A stretch of 46,054 bases of DNA from a virus, in IMG/VR virus record IMGVR_UViG_3300036828_000098, positions 1-46,054 of that record, one strand, 5' to 3'. Positions 14,718-22,012 of this stretch are shown one piece after another. The position numbers and the translations under genes are program-made. How positions within the stretch are numbered: the stretch's first letter is position 1; each line of letters opens with the position of its first letter. The notes below the pieces were generated by a model that worked only from the letters and a program-made list of their open reading frames with translations, did not search any database and was not told the origin of the DNA.

Positions 14718-14734
14718 GTTCCGCGTACCGTCTC

Positions 14735-14761
14735 GGCCCTCGTGTGACTCACACGGGGGCC
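14735..14761 (+). terminator. Terminator-like hairpin built around a palindrome copy
   Basis: An exact palindrome is extended on both sides so that arms 14735-14747 and 14749-14761 pair over 13 bp, with one T-G wobble. The T tract that follows is poor (ATTTCTCTCTC). It lies between the end of the first early gene group and a new promoter at 14787, so it probably separates two transcripts. Confidence 0.5.
14742..14754. repeat. Genome palindrome, exact (centre C)
   Basis: Core of the terminator-like hairpin before the second early promoter. Confidence 0.9.
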
Positions 14762-14786
14762 ATTTCTCTCTCATAAAAAACAGGCC

Positions 14787-14815
14787 TTGACACCGTGATA
14801 GCGTTGTGCTATCAT
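14787..14815 (+). promoter_or_regulatory. Second rightward sigma70 promoter with overlapping operator-like repeat
   Basis: TTGACA (14787-14792), a 17-bp spacer and TATCAT (14810-14815, 5 of 6). A perfect inverted repeat TGATAGC-GTTGT-GCTATCA (14797-14815) fills the spacer and the -10 box, the classic arrangement for a repressor that excludes RNA polymerase. Drives the replication genes from 14852. Confidence 0.75.
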
Positions 14816-14851
14816 GGTGATATCGTGCGTTTTGGGAAGGGAAAGAAGCCA

Positions 14852-15064
14852 ATGTCGTGTGAGACACACGAAGTACTTCACGGACAGATTTACGAGGAAC
14901 TGCTGGACGAGGAAATCATCAATCGGCATGATGGTGAATGGGAGGAGAAGCTGATCCAGTACGTGATGAAGAAAGTGCATGCATGCTATTCCGTCGGCTA
15001 CATGGACGGACTAGAGGATAGAGCGAAGGTGTTGCGGACGTCACAGGAAAGGCTGCTTCAATGA
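14852..15064 (+). CDS. Hypothetical early protein behind the second promoter
   Basis: The start at 14852 is taken because it lies downstream of the predicted transcription start and has GGGAAGGGAAA about 8 nt upstream; a longer frame would begin inside the promoter. The 70-residue acidic protein is helical, and codons 2-6 (Ser-Cys-Glu-Thr-His) are a one-mismatch palindrome copy. It is coupled to the next gene by an ATG/TGA overlap. No family is recognised. Confidence 0.55.
   Translation: MSCETHEVLHGQIYEELLDEEIINRHDGEWEEKLIQYVMKKVHACYSVGYMDGLEDRAKVLRTSQERLLQ
14857..14869. repeat. Genome palindrome, one mismatch
   Basis: GTGTGAGACACAC in codons 2-6 of the gene behind the second early promoter. 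Confidence 0.75.
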
Positions 15065-15270
15065 TGAAACGTGAAACCGATATGTACACGCTTGATCTCA
15101 TTGCCAACTTACATGACAGGGAATATGACGTGAGCATTAGTCATTTGATGACGTTGGCTAGCTTGACGGACATGATCGGAGGGATCATAGAGGCAACGCC
15201 ACACGCGACGTCGTTTGTGATAACGATTGCTCGCCGTGTGACACACACGGAAGAGGACTTGGTTAACTAA
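15061..15270 (+). CDS. Hypothetical small early protein
   Basis: A 69-residue protein (MMKRETDMYTLDLIANLHDR...) starting on the overlap with the previous stop. A one-mismatch palindrome (15236-15248) encodes Arg-Val-Thr-His-Thr near its end. No family is recognised; helical and slightly acidic. Confidence 0.5.
   Translation: MMKRETDMYTLDLIANLHDREYDVSISHLMTLASLTDMIGGIIEATPHATSFVITIARRVTHTEEDLVN
15236..15248. repeat. Genome palindrome, one mismatch
   Basis: GTGTGACACACAC near the end of the 69-residue early gene. Confidence 0.7.
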
Positions 15271-15283
15271 AATAGGAGCGAGG

Positions 15284-15649
15284 ATGATGCTAGACAAAGA
15301 TCATATGCGGGACGCGGACCCGTACATAAAGCGCGCGCATCGCTGCTTGGAGATGATCGAGTGGCTTGCGAATAACAAGGAAAAGCTTTCACTGAAGAAG
15401 CATGTGCCACATTACTTCGATACACTCGTCGAGTGTGTGATCCACTTGCAGCGCATTCTTGTCGATGACAAAGAATACACCGAGGCTGCTAGCAAGGCCA
15501 TTGCTGAAGTGAGCAAGTCGCGTGAGTTTAGCTGGAACGTTACGCAGAATAACAAGGGCGAAACGCTTTACAGCATTGACGCCATGCTTCCTCTCAAAGA
15601 GATGAAGCGTAATGTTCTCTTTAGTCGGCGAAATCACCATGATAACTAG
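15284..15649 (+). CDS. Hypothetical early protein
   Basis: A 121-residue, mostly helical protein (residues 10-80 rich in Leu, Glu, Lys and His) with a short strand-rich tail (WNVTQNNKGETLYSID). AGGAGCGAGG lies directly upstream of the ATG. Its stop overlaps the next start. No family is recognised. Confidence 0.5.
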   Translation: MMLDKDHMRDADPYIKRAHRCLEMIEWLANNKEKLSLKKHVPHYFDTLVECVIHLQRILVDDKEYTEAASKAIAEVSKSREFSWNVTQNNKGETLYSIDAMLPLKEMKRNVLFSRRNHHDN

Positions 15650-15908
15650 GTATGAAGTGGCGCGTCCTTTGACTAGGGCGCGCTTGAAGCATTTCGTGGC
15701 ATTGGACAATCTAACAGCGCAGCCTGTGCTGATAGAGATAGTGAAAGGAAAACGACCACATGCGCGGATTTGGACTGCATACAATCTCGATCGAGAACTT
15801 GGCACGTACACTGCTATCTATCCTAACGGCAGGGTATCGACGATTACGATCTATCCGGGCGGGCGTCTCGAAGAAAGACTGAACAGACCAGCGGACAAGG
15901 GGAGATAG
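15639..15908 (+). CDS. Hypothetical basic early protein
   Basis: The ATG at 15639 overlaps the previous stop; an earlier in-frame ATG at 15612 is possible. From 15639 the protein has 89 residues, is basic and beta-rich (TAYNLDRELGTYTAIYPNGRVSTITIY) and ends Arg/Lys-rich. No family is recognised. Confidence 0.5.
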   Translation: MITRYEVARPLTRARLKHFVALDNLTAQPVLIEIVKGKRPHARIWTAYNLDRELGTYTAIYPNGRVSTITIYPGGRLEERLNRPADKGR

Positions 15909-15910
15909 TC

Positions 15911-16564
15911 ATGAATAGGTTGAACGCGAAGATAGTTGGCATTCCCATGCCAGTGCGAATGCATCACTTGCCGTTATCAAGCGAGGGCTATCCGGTGCCG
16001 TGGTTCGTGCCATATGTGGATGGCGAGCCAGAGTTCAGAGGCATGGACGGAAAGAAGTTCGTTCAAGCTGTGAGAACCAAGCGATGTTGGTTATGTGGTA
16101 ATTATTTGGGACAGTATCTGACCTTCCCAATTGGGCCTATGTGTGCGATCACGCGGACCACGGCAGAGCCGCCGTCTCATTTGGAATGCGCAACGTATGG
16201 AGCTAAGGCTTGCCCGTTTCTCACTCAGCCACGCATGAGACGTAATAAGAAGGACATGCCAGAAGGTGCTACTGTGGCAGGCATTATGATTGAACGTAAT
16301 CCCGGTGTGGTTGTGTTGTGGACTTGTAGAGATTACAAGACGTTTCGTGATGCGCGAGATCGTCAGACTGGCGGCATTCTGTTTGAGGTTGGTGACCCTG
16401 CGCATGTCGAGTGTTATTCCGAAGGTCGTCGGGCTACCAAAGAAGAGTTAAGGGCAAGTATGGATAGTGGATATCCATTACTTGAAGCGCAGGCGGAGGG
16501 TGCTGTAGAGCGGAAGGAACTGGAGGCGTGCAAAGCAAGGGCCTATAGTATACTGGGGTTGTAA
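15911..16564 (+). CDS. Cysteine-containing conserved phage protein, possible zinc binder
   Basis: A 217-residue protein with CWLCG (about 59-63), a Cys in GPMCAI, then ECATYGAKACPFL (about 93-105), spaced as if to hold one metal ion. The block with PSHLECA and RMRRNK belongs to a set of uncharacterised proteins I associate with phages and prophages of several bacterial groups. GGGGAGA lies about 6 nt before the ATG. It could bind nucleic acid through the metal knuckle; the function is unknown. Confidence 0.6.
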   Translation: MNRLNAKIVGIPMPVRMHHLPLSSEGYPVPWFVPYVDGEPEFRGMDGKKFVQAVRTKRCWLCGNYLGQYLTFPIGPMCAITRTTAEPPSHLECATYGAKACPFLTQPRMRRNKKDMPEGATVAGIMIERNPGVVVLWTCRDYKTFRDARDRQTGGILFEVGDPAHVECYSEGRRATKEELRASMDSGYPLLEAQAEGAVERKELEACKARAYSILGL

Positions 16565-16565
16565 G

Positions 16566-16802
16566 ATGCGTAATCGATATGTATGGAATACCACGGTTAG
16601 GAACGTGCATAGGAAGGAGACTACTGTCAGTGGCAAGATAGGCGCTGATGGTATGGCTGAGCTAACCGTGGAGAGTGCGGGCTGGTATATTCAGATTGGG
16701 TATATATCTTTGTATGCCGGAGAAGAGGAACCTCCATATAAAAGTGGAGATACAGTGCGTTTAACATTAGAGCTAATAGGAGCGAATGAAGATGCCGGTT
16801 AA
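16566..16802 (+). CDS. Hypothetical small early protein
   Basis: A 78-residue, beta-rich protein that starts one base after the previous stop and ends overlapping the next gene by 17 bp. It has Trp, Tyr and Gly residues in alternating pattern (GWYIQIGYISLYAG), as in a small barrel. No family is recognised. Confidence 0.5.
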   Translation: MRNRYVWNTTVRNVHRKETTVSGKIGADGMAELTVESAGWYIQIGYISLYAGEEEPPYKSGDTVRLTLELIGANEDAG

Positions 16803-17166
16803 AAAATTAAGAATTAGCTTCGACTTGGACATGGAAGTGTTCGCGAAGGTGCTAGCGTTGGGGCACGCAGATATGCATATCGAAGCATACCAGAATGCGA
16901 TCGGCGATGAGCCTCGTGTGACTCACACGAAGCCTGCGCAGATCACAAGTCGGAATGGTATTAAGGCGTTGATACTTAGTGCCATGAAAGAGCAGCCGAA
17001 GAACTTTCCATTGCGGGCTATGAAGATGCTCATTGTGGACGCGGGTTATTCAGTGAAGAGTTTGAATAGCCAGCTTCATGTAATGGTCACTGACAAATTG
17101 GTACGCTCCAATGGAAAGGGCTTGTATGCCATCACGAAGAAGGGATTGACCCATGCAAGGGCTTAA
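16786..17166 (+). CDS. Winged-helix-like DNA-binding protein
   Basis: A 126-residue protein. The C-terminal half (about 60-122) reads as a winged helix: helix NGIKALILSAMKEQ, a helix-turn-helix around LRAMKMLIVDAGYSVKSLNSQL, then a wing MVTDKLVRSNGKGLYAI. The N-terminus has a short strand and helix. GGAG lies 3 nt before the first ATG and 9 nt before a second (16792). An exact palindrome (16916-16928) encodes RVTHTK in the linker. It may regulate phage transcription. Confidence 0.6.
   Translation: MKMPVKKLRISFDLDMEVFAKVLALGHADMHIEAYQNAIGDEPRVTHTKPAQITSRNGIKALILSAMKEQPKNFPLRAMKMLIVDAGYSVKSLNSQLHVMVTDKLVRSNGKGLYAITKKGLTHARA
16916..16928. repeat. Genome palindrome, exact (centre C)
   Basis: Inside the winged-helix-like gene, encoding RVTHT. 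Confidence 0.9.
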
Positions 17167-17461
17167 GCTTTACAAGAGCTACAACTTCGTGAACAAAGAC
17201 CCAGTGATCGACCGGGTACGAAGCATCGTTAACAAGGAGGACTTATCCTATAGCGAAATCTCCGTGAAGTCGGGAGTGGCTGTGAGTACGCTATACAATT
17301 GGTTTGAGGGCAACACCAAGCGTCCGCAGTATGCCACGATTATGGCCGTGGTACGATCTTTGGGGTACAAGGAAATGTTCGTCAAGAGGGGAGGCAAGGT
17401 TGCTGAAAAGGGAACAACGATTACTCGCACGACTGCTCAAGGTATGGTACGAAGAGCATAA
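17153..17461 (+). CDS. Cro/CI-type helix-turn-helix regulator
   Basis: A 102-residue protein with a helix-turn-helix at about 30-60 (DLSYSEISVKSGVAVSTLYNWF, recognition helix VSTLYNW) followed by the typical RPQYATIMAVVRSLGY helix pair of the Cro/CI/XRE fold. It lacks the C-terminal protease or dimer domain of a full CI repressor, so it resembles Cro or a small plasmid-type regulator. It overlaps the previous gene by 14 bp. It is one of the candidates for binding the operator-like repeats in this genome. Confidence 0.7.
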   Translation: MQGLKLYKSYNFVNKDPVIDRVRSIVNKEDLSYSEISVKSGVAVSTLYNWFEGNTKRPQYATIMAVVRSLGYKEMFVKRGGKVAEKGTTITRTTAQGMVRRA

Positions 17462-17585
17462 GCAAGAGGTTGACCACGATGCGTTTGTCGTCCTCGCCGT
17501 TTCCGTTGCAGACTTCTGGGAAGTGGTCGAGGAAGAAAAGACGCAGTTCAAGAAAGATCAGTTCATAAAGGCGTGTATGCCATGA
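17400..17585 (+). CDS. Small early protein with TTG start
   Basis: I place the start at TTG 17400 because GGGGAGG (17388-17394) lies 5 nt upstream, a near-perfect ribosome site; no ATG in frame is as well placed. The 61-residue protein begins with a basic helix (MLKREQRLLARLLKVWYEEHK) and ends acidic then basic. It overlaps the regulator by 62 bp in another frame and its stop overlaps the next start (ATGA), which supports that it is real. No family is recognised. Confidence 0.5.
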   Translation: MLKREQRLLARLLKVWYEEHKQEVDHDAFVVLAVSVADFWEVVEEEKTQFKKDQFIKACMP

Positions 17586-18013
17586 GTACACCTGCTCAAC
17601 CTCCAATAAACTTATTTTCTCAAGTACGAGTGGTTCAGACGTTGAGAGACGCTAGGAGTGACTTGCGAACACTCTTAGAGGGTGAGGAAGATACAGGGAA
17701 ACGTGCAACTCTGTGTCGAGTAATTCAGGCACTTCAAGATTACGAGGTTAGCGATGGCGACAGAACAAGCGTTTCAAGCACAGATATATACTCAAGTGGA
17801 AGAATTGCCCAACAAGCTGACGTTTCCGGACAAGAGCAATCGGGGCAAGATGCTCGCTATGCTGATGTTGTGGAAGCGTGTCGGCGATATAGCGGAGAAG
17901 AAGTACGAAGCCCTGATGAAACAGTTGATCGGGGAGGACTTGGTGAAAGACCCGAAGTCGATCTCGACACCGGGCACTTATGTGATTGGCGAAGCGAACG
18001 CGATGACAGTTGA
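17582..18013 (+). CDS. Hypothetical protein, long out-of-frame overlap with the next gene
   Basis: The frame starts at ATG 17582 on an ATGA overlap. The first 57 residues look like a normal helical protein (VRVVQTLRDARSDLRTLLEG). From 17754 on it shares its DNA with the next gene in another frame, and there its composition (Ser, Asp, Arg, Glu-rich, low hydrophobicity) is that of an overprinted frame. Either the frame is used to 18013 or the true product ends earlier through frameshifting. Confidence 0.45.
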   Translation: MSTPAQPPINLFSQVRVVQTLRDARSDLRTLLEGEEDTGKRATLCRVIQALQDYEVSDGDRTSVSSTDIYSSGRIAQQADVSGQEQSGQDARYADVVEACRRYSGEEVRSPDETVDRGGLGERPEVDLDTGHLCDWRSERDDS

Positions 18014-18188
18014 GTGTAACGTGTCCGTACCGAGGCGCGAGTTCAACATGGATTGGTTCGCCAAGGAGCTAAGGAGGAAGTACAAAGTCCCCGAGGCTGT
18101 GACGAAGCAGCTTTACGAGGAAGCTAAGCAACCGGGCAATTCGCAAATCAGACGTATTGCGATCAAAGAAAGGGGGATAAACATATGA
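17754..18188 (+). CDS. Conserved-looking hypothetical early protein
   Basis: A 144-residue protein with GAGG 7 nt before its ATG. It is helical and amphipathic in the first half (GKMLAMLMLWKRVGDIAEKKYEALMKQL), then strand-rich (YVIGEANAMTVECNVSV), then basic-helical (WFAKELRRKYKVPEAVTKQL). The regular pattern makes it the dominant frame of the overlap. It ends on the start of the next gene (ATGA). The role is unknown; it lies upstream of the recombination genes. Confidence 0.6.
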   Translation: MATEQAFQAQIYTQVEELPNKLTFPDKSNRGKMLAMLMLWKRVGDIAEKKYEALMKQLIGEDLVKDPKSISTPGTYVIGEANAMTVECNVSVPRREFNMDWFAKELRRKYKVPEAVTKQLYEEAKQPGNSQIRRIAIKERGINI

Positions 18189-18445
18189 CGAGATGGACGC
18201 TGCCTGTTGTGTCGCCTGTAGACACGATCGAACCGCATGAAGAAGCGGCCAGTGACGATGATGGCTTTGAGATACTCCTAGAGTTCGTCGAGCGTGTACG
18301 TGATGAAGCGTATGCGAAGGGGTATGCTCAAGGCCAGTATGATGCCGATAACCATTTGCGTAAGCAGATTGTCAGAAAGGTTGTTAGACCTAATCACTGC
18401 CCAACTTGCGGGGCTTTTCCCGTTACTATTGAGAGGAATGTGTGA
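18185..18445 (+). CDS. Hypothetical protein with C-terminal CxxC
   Basis: An 86-residue protein: acidic N-terminal part, a charged helix (about 30-62), and a C-terminal NHCPTCGAFPVTIE that looks like one knuckle of a zinc ribbon. A second Cys pair is missing within the protein, so metal binding would need a partner or dimer. Starts and ends in stop/start overlaps. Confidence 0.5.
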   Translation: MTRWTLPVVSPVDTIEPHEEAASDDDGFEILLEFVERVRDEAYAKGYAQGQYDADNHLRKQIVRKVVRPNHCPTCGAFPVTIERNV

Positions 18446-18837
18446 TGTGTAAACACATTCTAAGGTTCAATAGTGAGTTCTGGTTAACTTGCATCAAGTG
18501 CGGTGCGCAACCATACAATAAGGAGGATTGTGTGATACACACGAAAGACAAATTAGCAGAGGCTCTACGATCAGTAGGGCTCAATGAAATGGCAAATAAA
18601 GCAGCGGCAGGATACTACCACGACTTCATGTCGCCGCTCGAAACGCCAACGATTACCCTTGTGAATGAACTTCACATAGCTGCGGAGAAGGCCGAGCCTG
18701 CTGATCGCGAGAAAATTCTCTACGTGCGTGAGCAGGTTATCAATGGAGATTTCGACGCAAGTAGAGAGGAAAGTGAGGAGTGGGCTCGCAGCCCAGAAGG
18801 GCAGAGAACTATGGGTATGCTATTTAAGAGGGAGTAG
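18445..18837 (+). CDS. Conserved phage protein with N-terminal CxxC
   Basis: A 130-residue protein; ATG 18445 has GAGAGG about 8 nt upstream and overlaps the previous stop. The N-terminus has Cys2 and a CIKCG knuckle. The rest, from DKLAEALRSVGLNEMANKAAAGYYHDF to SREESEEWARSPEGQ, belongs to a helical domain I have often seen in hypothetical phage proteins, where it usually occurs without the Cys part. A one- or two-base palindrome variant (18530-18542) joins the two parts (CVIHTK), possibly marking a fusion point. Confidence 0.6.
   Translation: MCKHILRFNSEFWLTCIKCGAQPYNKEDCVIHTKDKLAEALRSVGLNEMANKAAAGYYHDFMSPLETPTITLVNELHIAAEKAEPADREKILYVREQVINGDFDASREESEEWARSPEGQRTMGMLFKRE
18530..18542. repeat. 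Genome palindrome variant
   Basis: GTGTGATACACAC inside the 130-residue gene, directly after an in-frame AGGAGG-like stretch. Confidence 0.65.
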
Positions 18838-18838
18838 C

Positions 18839-18946
18839 GTGTTCTCCTTGTCGCATTGGGGAATGTTCGAAGTCCCTACAAACGAACTGTGGAGCTATTG
18901 GCATTTCGTCTGGTATGCCAATGCGAGGTATCAGATTATCGATTAG
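18839..18946 (+). CDS. 35-residue aromatic-rich peptide
   Basis: A short frame starting at GTG 18839, one base after the previous stop, with GGGAG 4 nt upstream. The peptide is rich in Trp, Phe and Tyr (LWSYWHFVWYANARY) and could sit at a membrane surface. It fills an otherwise empty gap before the next GGAGG-led gene. Confidence 0.4.
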   Translation: MFSLSHWGMFEVPTNELWSYWHFVWYANARYQIID

Positions 18947-18956
18947 GAGGATATGA

Positions 18957-19262
18957 ATGCCGTTGATACTCGCGCCATCGTTTGATGATCATACACGAGC
19001 ACAGGTGGAGGCGCATCTCGATGAGGTGCGCGCTCGCCGTATTGCCGCCGCTTTGGAGTATCAGCAAAGCAAGATGACCAAGCTTGAGACAGAGGGGAAT
19101 ATGCTGGAGGTTAAGTTGTACAGATACTATCAGCAGTTGGGAAGGTCGATAGAACGCCTTGACCGAGAGATCGAGAAGGTCGAGGCGTATCTTACTACGT
19201 GTGAAGTGATACGTGGTGAGTTGGGACTAGTACTCGATCGGATAGAGTTATCGAAGAGGTGA
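18957..19262 (+). CDS. Coiled-coil hypothetical protein
   Basis: A 101-residue protein with long amphipathic helices (about 12-45 and 50-100; SIERLDREIEKVEAYL), predicted to form a coiled coil. GGAGG lies 7 nt before the ATG. Followed by the next gene after 3 bp. No family is recognised. Confidence 0.55.
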   Translation: MPLILAPSFDDHTRAQVEAHLDEVRARRIAAALEYQQSKMTKLETEGNMLEVKLYRYYQQLGRSIERLDREIEKVEAYLTTCEVIRGELGLVLDRIELSKR

Positions 19263-19265
19263 TAC

Positions 19266-19541
19266 ATGGACTGGAACGATTTCAATCGAGAGCTACAGAA
19301 TAGAGTGAGCGATCCCGGCACGAGATATTGCCTTGGGTTGATTTATGAAAGACTGCTTGACATCGCCAAGCAGATGGATGGGGCTTCGGAAGTCGTCAGC
19401 GAAATGGCGAACATGATGCAGACGTTCGTGGCTTTCAGCGAAGCACAGGAGGGAAAGCTTAAATTTCTACGGGACACAGTAGAGGGGCGAGTAGCCGGTG
19501 TGAGCGTGGAGAGCGAACCGCTTACAAATGATGATGACTAG
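19266..19541 (+). CDS. Hypothetical helical early protein
   Basis: A 91-residue acidic helical protein (YCLGLIYERLLDIAKQM, MANMMQTFVAFSEAQEG). A weak GAGGTGA lies upstream. Its TAG stop is the first part of a palindrome copy that alone separates it from the next gene. No family is recognised. Confidence 0.5.
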   Translation: MDWNDFNRELQNRVSDPGTRYCLGLIYERLLDIAKQMDGASEVVSEMANMMQTFVAFSEAQEGKLKFLRDTVEGRVAGVSVESEPLTNDDD

Positions 19542-19553
19542 TGTGAGTCACAC
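19541..19553. repeat. Genome palindrome, exact (centre G)
   Basis: Fused to a TAG stop and 3 nt before the next ATG; the plus-strand equivalent of the portal and terminase junctions. Confidence 0.9.
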
Positions 19554-19556
19554 GAG

Positions 19557-19817
19557 ATGAAGACACTTCCATTAGCGCGATGTGTTCAATGCAATGCCGA
19601 GCTTAACACGGCAAGGAACATGGACACGGACAGCATGCCCGAGCCGGGGGATTTCACTATTTGCCTTTACTGTTCACACCTTATGGTATTCAAGGACGAT
19701 TTGACGCTTAGAGAACCGACCAATATGGAGGCAGTAGAAGCAAGTACGAACAGCGATCTGCATGAGGTGCGAGCGTTCGTCAACGAGTATAGGAGGCATC
19801 GTGTCAAAAAAAGTTAA
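19557..19817 (+). CDS. Small zinc-ribbon protein
   Basis: An 86-residue protein with two CxxC knuckles (CVQC at 9-12, CLYC at 36-39) about 24 residues apart, the usual layout for a single Zn ion, followed by a helical acidic region. The ATG is 3 nt after a palindrome copy; no other ribosome site is present, the same arrangement as for the terminase and portal. Such ribbons often mediate protein or nucleic-acid contacts. Confidence 0.6.
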   Translation: MKTLPLARCVQCNAELNTARNMDTDSMPEPGDFTICLYCSHLMVFKDDLTLREPTNMEAVEASTNSDLHEVRAFVNEYRRHRVKKS

Positions 19818-20139
19818 TGGCTTCTTGGCCACGGATGGAAAATTCTTCGACAGCGAAGCCGAATGTAGACGGCATGAGTACATGCAAAGTATCACGGTCT
19901 CGTGTGACTCACACGGGATCAACTCCGAAATCTTCTTCATGTTGCTTCGTGAGTGGCATGAGCAAATAAAGGGATATTACGATGCGGACAATAAGTGTGT
20001 CACCAAAGCCGTCATCCCAACCGGAACCGTTACGTTCCCAGATGATCTATCACAACCTGAAGACGATAACGAGGACACTCCCATCGGAAGCAAAGACGCT
20101 CCGGCCTTTCTCGAACAGTCGTTTAGAAGGAATAAGTGA
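19801..20139 (+). CDS. Hypothetical protein with GTG start
   Basis: The start GTG 19801 is preceded by AGGAGG with 4 nt spacing, much better than upstream options. The 112-residue protein has a short KVNGFLATDGKFFDSEAECRRHE motif that resembles small phage proteins of unknown role, a helical part, and an acidic tail. An exact palindrome (19902-19914) encodes VSCDSHG. Its last 158 bp overlap the nuclease frame, if the nuclease starts at 19982. Confidence 0.55.
   Translation: MSKKVNGFLATDGKFFDSEAECRRHEYMQSITVSCDSHGINSEIFFMLLREWHEQIKGYYDADNKCVTKAVIPTGTVTFPDDLSQPEDDNEDTPIGSKDAPAFLEQSFRRNK
19902..19914. repeat. Genome palindrome, exact (centre C)
   Basis: Inside the 112-residue gene, encoding VSCDSHG. 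Confidence 0.9.
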
Positions 20140-21100
20140 GTGTCCTACGTGGGGCGTCGTGCATATGCAAAAACAATATCCTCAGCATGGGCGTGCGCTG
20201 GCCCTCGAAGCGGGGGAGGCAATGCATCAGTTCTTTGCGGCAATGCGATGCTGGCAACTACATTATGTGGACAAGTTACCGGACCACGCGAAAGCGGCTG
20301 GCAATCGGATTTTCACCGAGTCCAGATGGAAGGAGATGTTCAAGGATGTGAAGAAAGAGTCGGGCGCGTTGAGTCAGATTGGAACTCTGGCTACTGGTGT
20401 CCTGCGATCATCGGGTTACTATGATGACCCGAACGATGCTACGCGCACGCTCTCGAACATGGAAACGGCAGCAGTTGTCTATGCAAGAGAAACCCTTCAG
20501 TACCTTGAGAAGTGGCCTATCTGGGTCGCGGACGTCAAGTCTTCGGAAAAGCCTATCGGGGTCGAACAAATCTTTGACGTCGTACTCGAATATGATGATG
20601 GTAAACGTATTCGCTATATCGGTACGCTGGATGGCATTCTCTGGAATAGGGCCAAGGGCAATCGGATCACGATGGCTGAGAACAAAACAGCTTCGAGGCT
20701 AGACAAGGGCTGGATTGAGTCTTTCAAGATGCGCCATCAGATTACCGGCTACATGGCCTGTGGGCAGGCGCTCTTTGGCATTGAGATGTGGCACGCGAGA
20801 GTGTACGGGTGCAAGATCAAACCGACGTACCGTGGAGAAGATGTACATATCGAGCCTGTGGTGCGTGATCAAACATCAATCAACCATTGGGGGAATTGGG
20901 TCTATAACCAAGTCGAGATATTTGAGACGTACAAAGATAACTGGGAACAGAGTGAAAGGCGTACGCATTCGTGCAACAGATACTTCAGGCCTTGCGCTCT
21001 TATACCCTTTTGTGCGGACACTGCTGCGGGTCGCGCAGAGCAATACAACCAGATGGTAACGGCGCAGCCATCGCCGAGTGAGAGGGCAATTCAGTTATGA
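19982..21100 (+). CDS. PD-(D/E)XK nuclease (Cas4/RecB-like exonuclease)
   Basis: Residues about 41-55 read RPFSNSRLEGISECP, the F-S-x-S-R-L-x(5)-C-P start of Cas4/AddB-type nucleases. The active site is GTLDG (Asp 217) followed by MAENKT (Glu 233-x-Lys 235). Three Cys near the C-terminus (SCNRYFRPCALIPFC) with Cys 54 could bind a 4Fe-4S cluster as in AddB and Cas4. It would resect DNA ends in the recombination step with the next gene. The start is uncertain: ATG 19982 has AAAGGGA upstream; ATG 20042 is the alternative. It ends on an ATGA overlap. Confidence 0.75.
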   Translation: MRTISVSPKPSSQPEPLRSQMIYHNLKTITRTLPSEAKTLRPFSNSRLEGISECPTWGVVHMQKQYPQHGRALALEAGEAMHQFFAAMRCWQLHYVDKLPDHAKAAGNRIFTESRWKEMFKDVKKESGALSQIGTLATGVLRSSGYYDDPNDATRTLSNMETAAVVYARETLQYLEKWPIWVADVKSSEKPIGVEQIFDVVLEYDDGKRIRYIGTLDGILWNRAKGNRITMAENKTASRLDKGWIESFKMRHQITGYMACGQALFGIEMWHARVYGCKIKPTYRGEDVHIEPVVRDQTSINHWGNWVYNQVEIFETYKDNWEQSERRTHSCNRYFRPCALIPFCADTAAGRAEQYNQMVTAQPSPSERAIQL

Positions 21101-22005
21101 ATGACAAGGTTGTCCTGTTTCCCGTTAAGACAGGTGCGGACACTGTTCCGCGTCTGTCCATGATCATATGGGGGCTGTATAACGTAGGTAAGACTACGTG
21201 GGCAGCGACGGCTCCGGGTGACAAGTTGTATCTATCATTCGGGGATAACGAACACGTCACGGTTATGCATCGGAAAGATGTGAAGTTCATGGACTTAGCG
21301 AACAGGTCTCCTGAAGAGGTTTTTAGGCACGGCATTGGGCCGAGCCCTTTTGGCCTAGACAAGTTCCTGTACGAGAATAAGAGTATCAAGACCGTTGTTG
21401 TTGACTCGCTTACGGTGGTCGAGCAGATGGGCTTGGAGAAGTCAGTGCTTGGCGGAGTTGGTAAGTCACCGACGTTCAGCCCAACGATGGAAGTGCCGGG
21501 ACGTGGTGCATATGGAGGACGTAATCAGAACCTTATGGGTTTGGTGAAGTCACTCTTGCAGGTTACTGGCAAGCATAATGTTCATATCATATTCACGGGA
21601 CATGAGAATGATCCGCAGACGAAGCCGGATAGTCGCGGAGGGGATACGCTTGAAGTGATTAGCATGGCGCTTACCTCGAAGCTTCTCAATCATGTGTCTA
21701 GTAGTTTGTCCGAAGTGTGGAACCTTAGATTGGAGCCCGGAGGTAAGCGTAATAGGATCATAACCACTCGCGTATCGGGCTATCGCAGGCCTATGAAAAC
21801 GAGAATGTTCGATCAGAAGGGCGAAGCCTCTTTCATCCTTCAGTACGATCCAGATCAGCCAGATACTGCTCAAGGGCAGATGACGATTGCGCGCTTTTAT
21901 GAACAATGGGTTAAGGGTGGTATGCGACGCATTCCTATTCCTAACAATAGACGCGGCGGCGACGCAGGCGATAACGTCGAGCAGCGTTTCAAAGGTTCTG
22001 TGTGA
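21097..22005 (+). CDS. Sak4-like RecA-fold ATPase (single-strand annealing recombinase)
   Basis: A 302-residue protein with Walker A GLYNVGKTT (about 26-34) and Walker B TVVVDSLT (about 99-106), matching the AAA_24/Sak4 group of phage RecA-like proteins. Neighbours on both sides fit: a nuclease before, an SSB-like protein after. Sak4 proteins anneal ssDNA with help from an SSB. Coupled to the nuclease by ATGA. Its TGA stop lies inside an exact palindrome (22000-22012). Confidence 0.75.
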   Translation: MNDKVVLFPVKTGADTVPRLSMIIWGLYNVGKTTWAATAPGDKLYLSFGDNEHVTVMHRKDVKFMDLANRSPEEVFRHGIGPSPFGLDKFLYENKSIKTVVVDSLTVVEQMGLEKSVLGGVGKSPTFSPTMEVPGRGAYGGRNQNLMGLVKSLLQVTGKHNVHIIFTGHENDPQTKPDSRGGDTLEVISMALTSKLLNHVSSSLSEVWNLRLEPGGKRNRIITTRVSGYRRPMKTRMFDQKGEASFILQYDPDQPDTAQGQMTIARFYEQWVKGGMRRIPIPNNRRGGDAGDNVEQRFKGSV

Positions 22006-22012
22006 CTCACAC
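22000..22012. repeat. Genome palindrome, exact (centre C)
   Basis: Contains the TGA stop of the Sak4-like gene and begins the structured SSB leader. Confidence 0.9.

Noticed and set aside
17304-17585. Longer 93-codon form of the TTG-start gene
   Set aside because: The extra N-terminal part is only a shadow of the regulator gene; the strong GGGGAGG points to the start at 17400.
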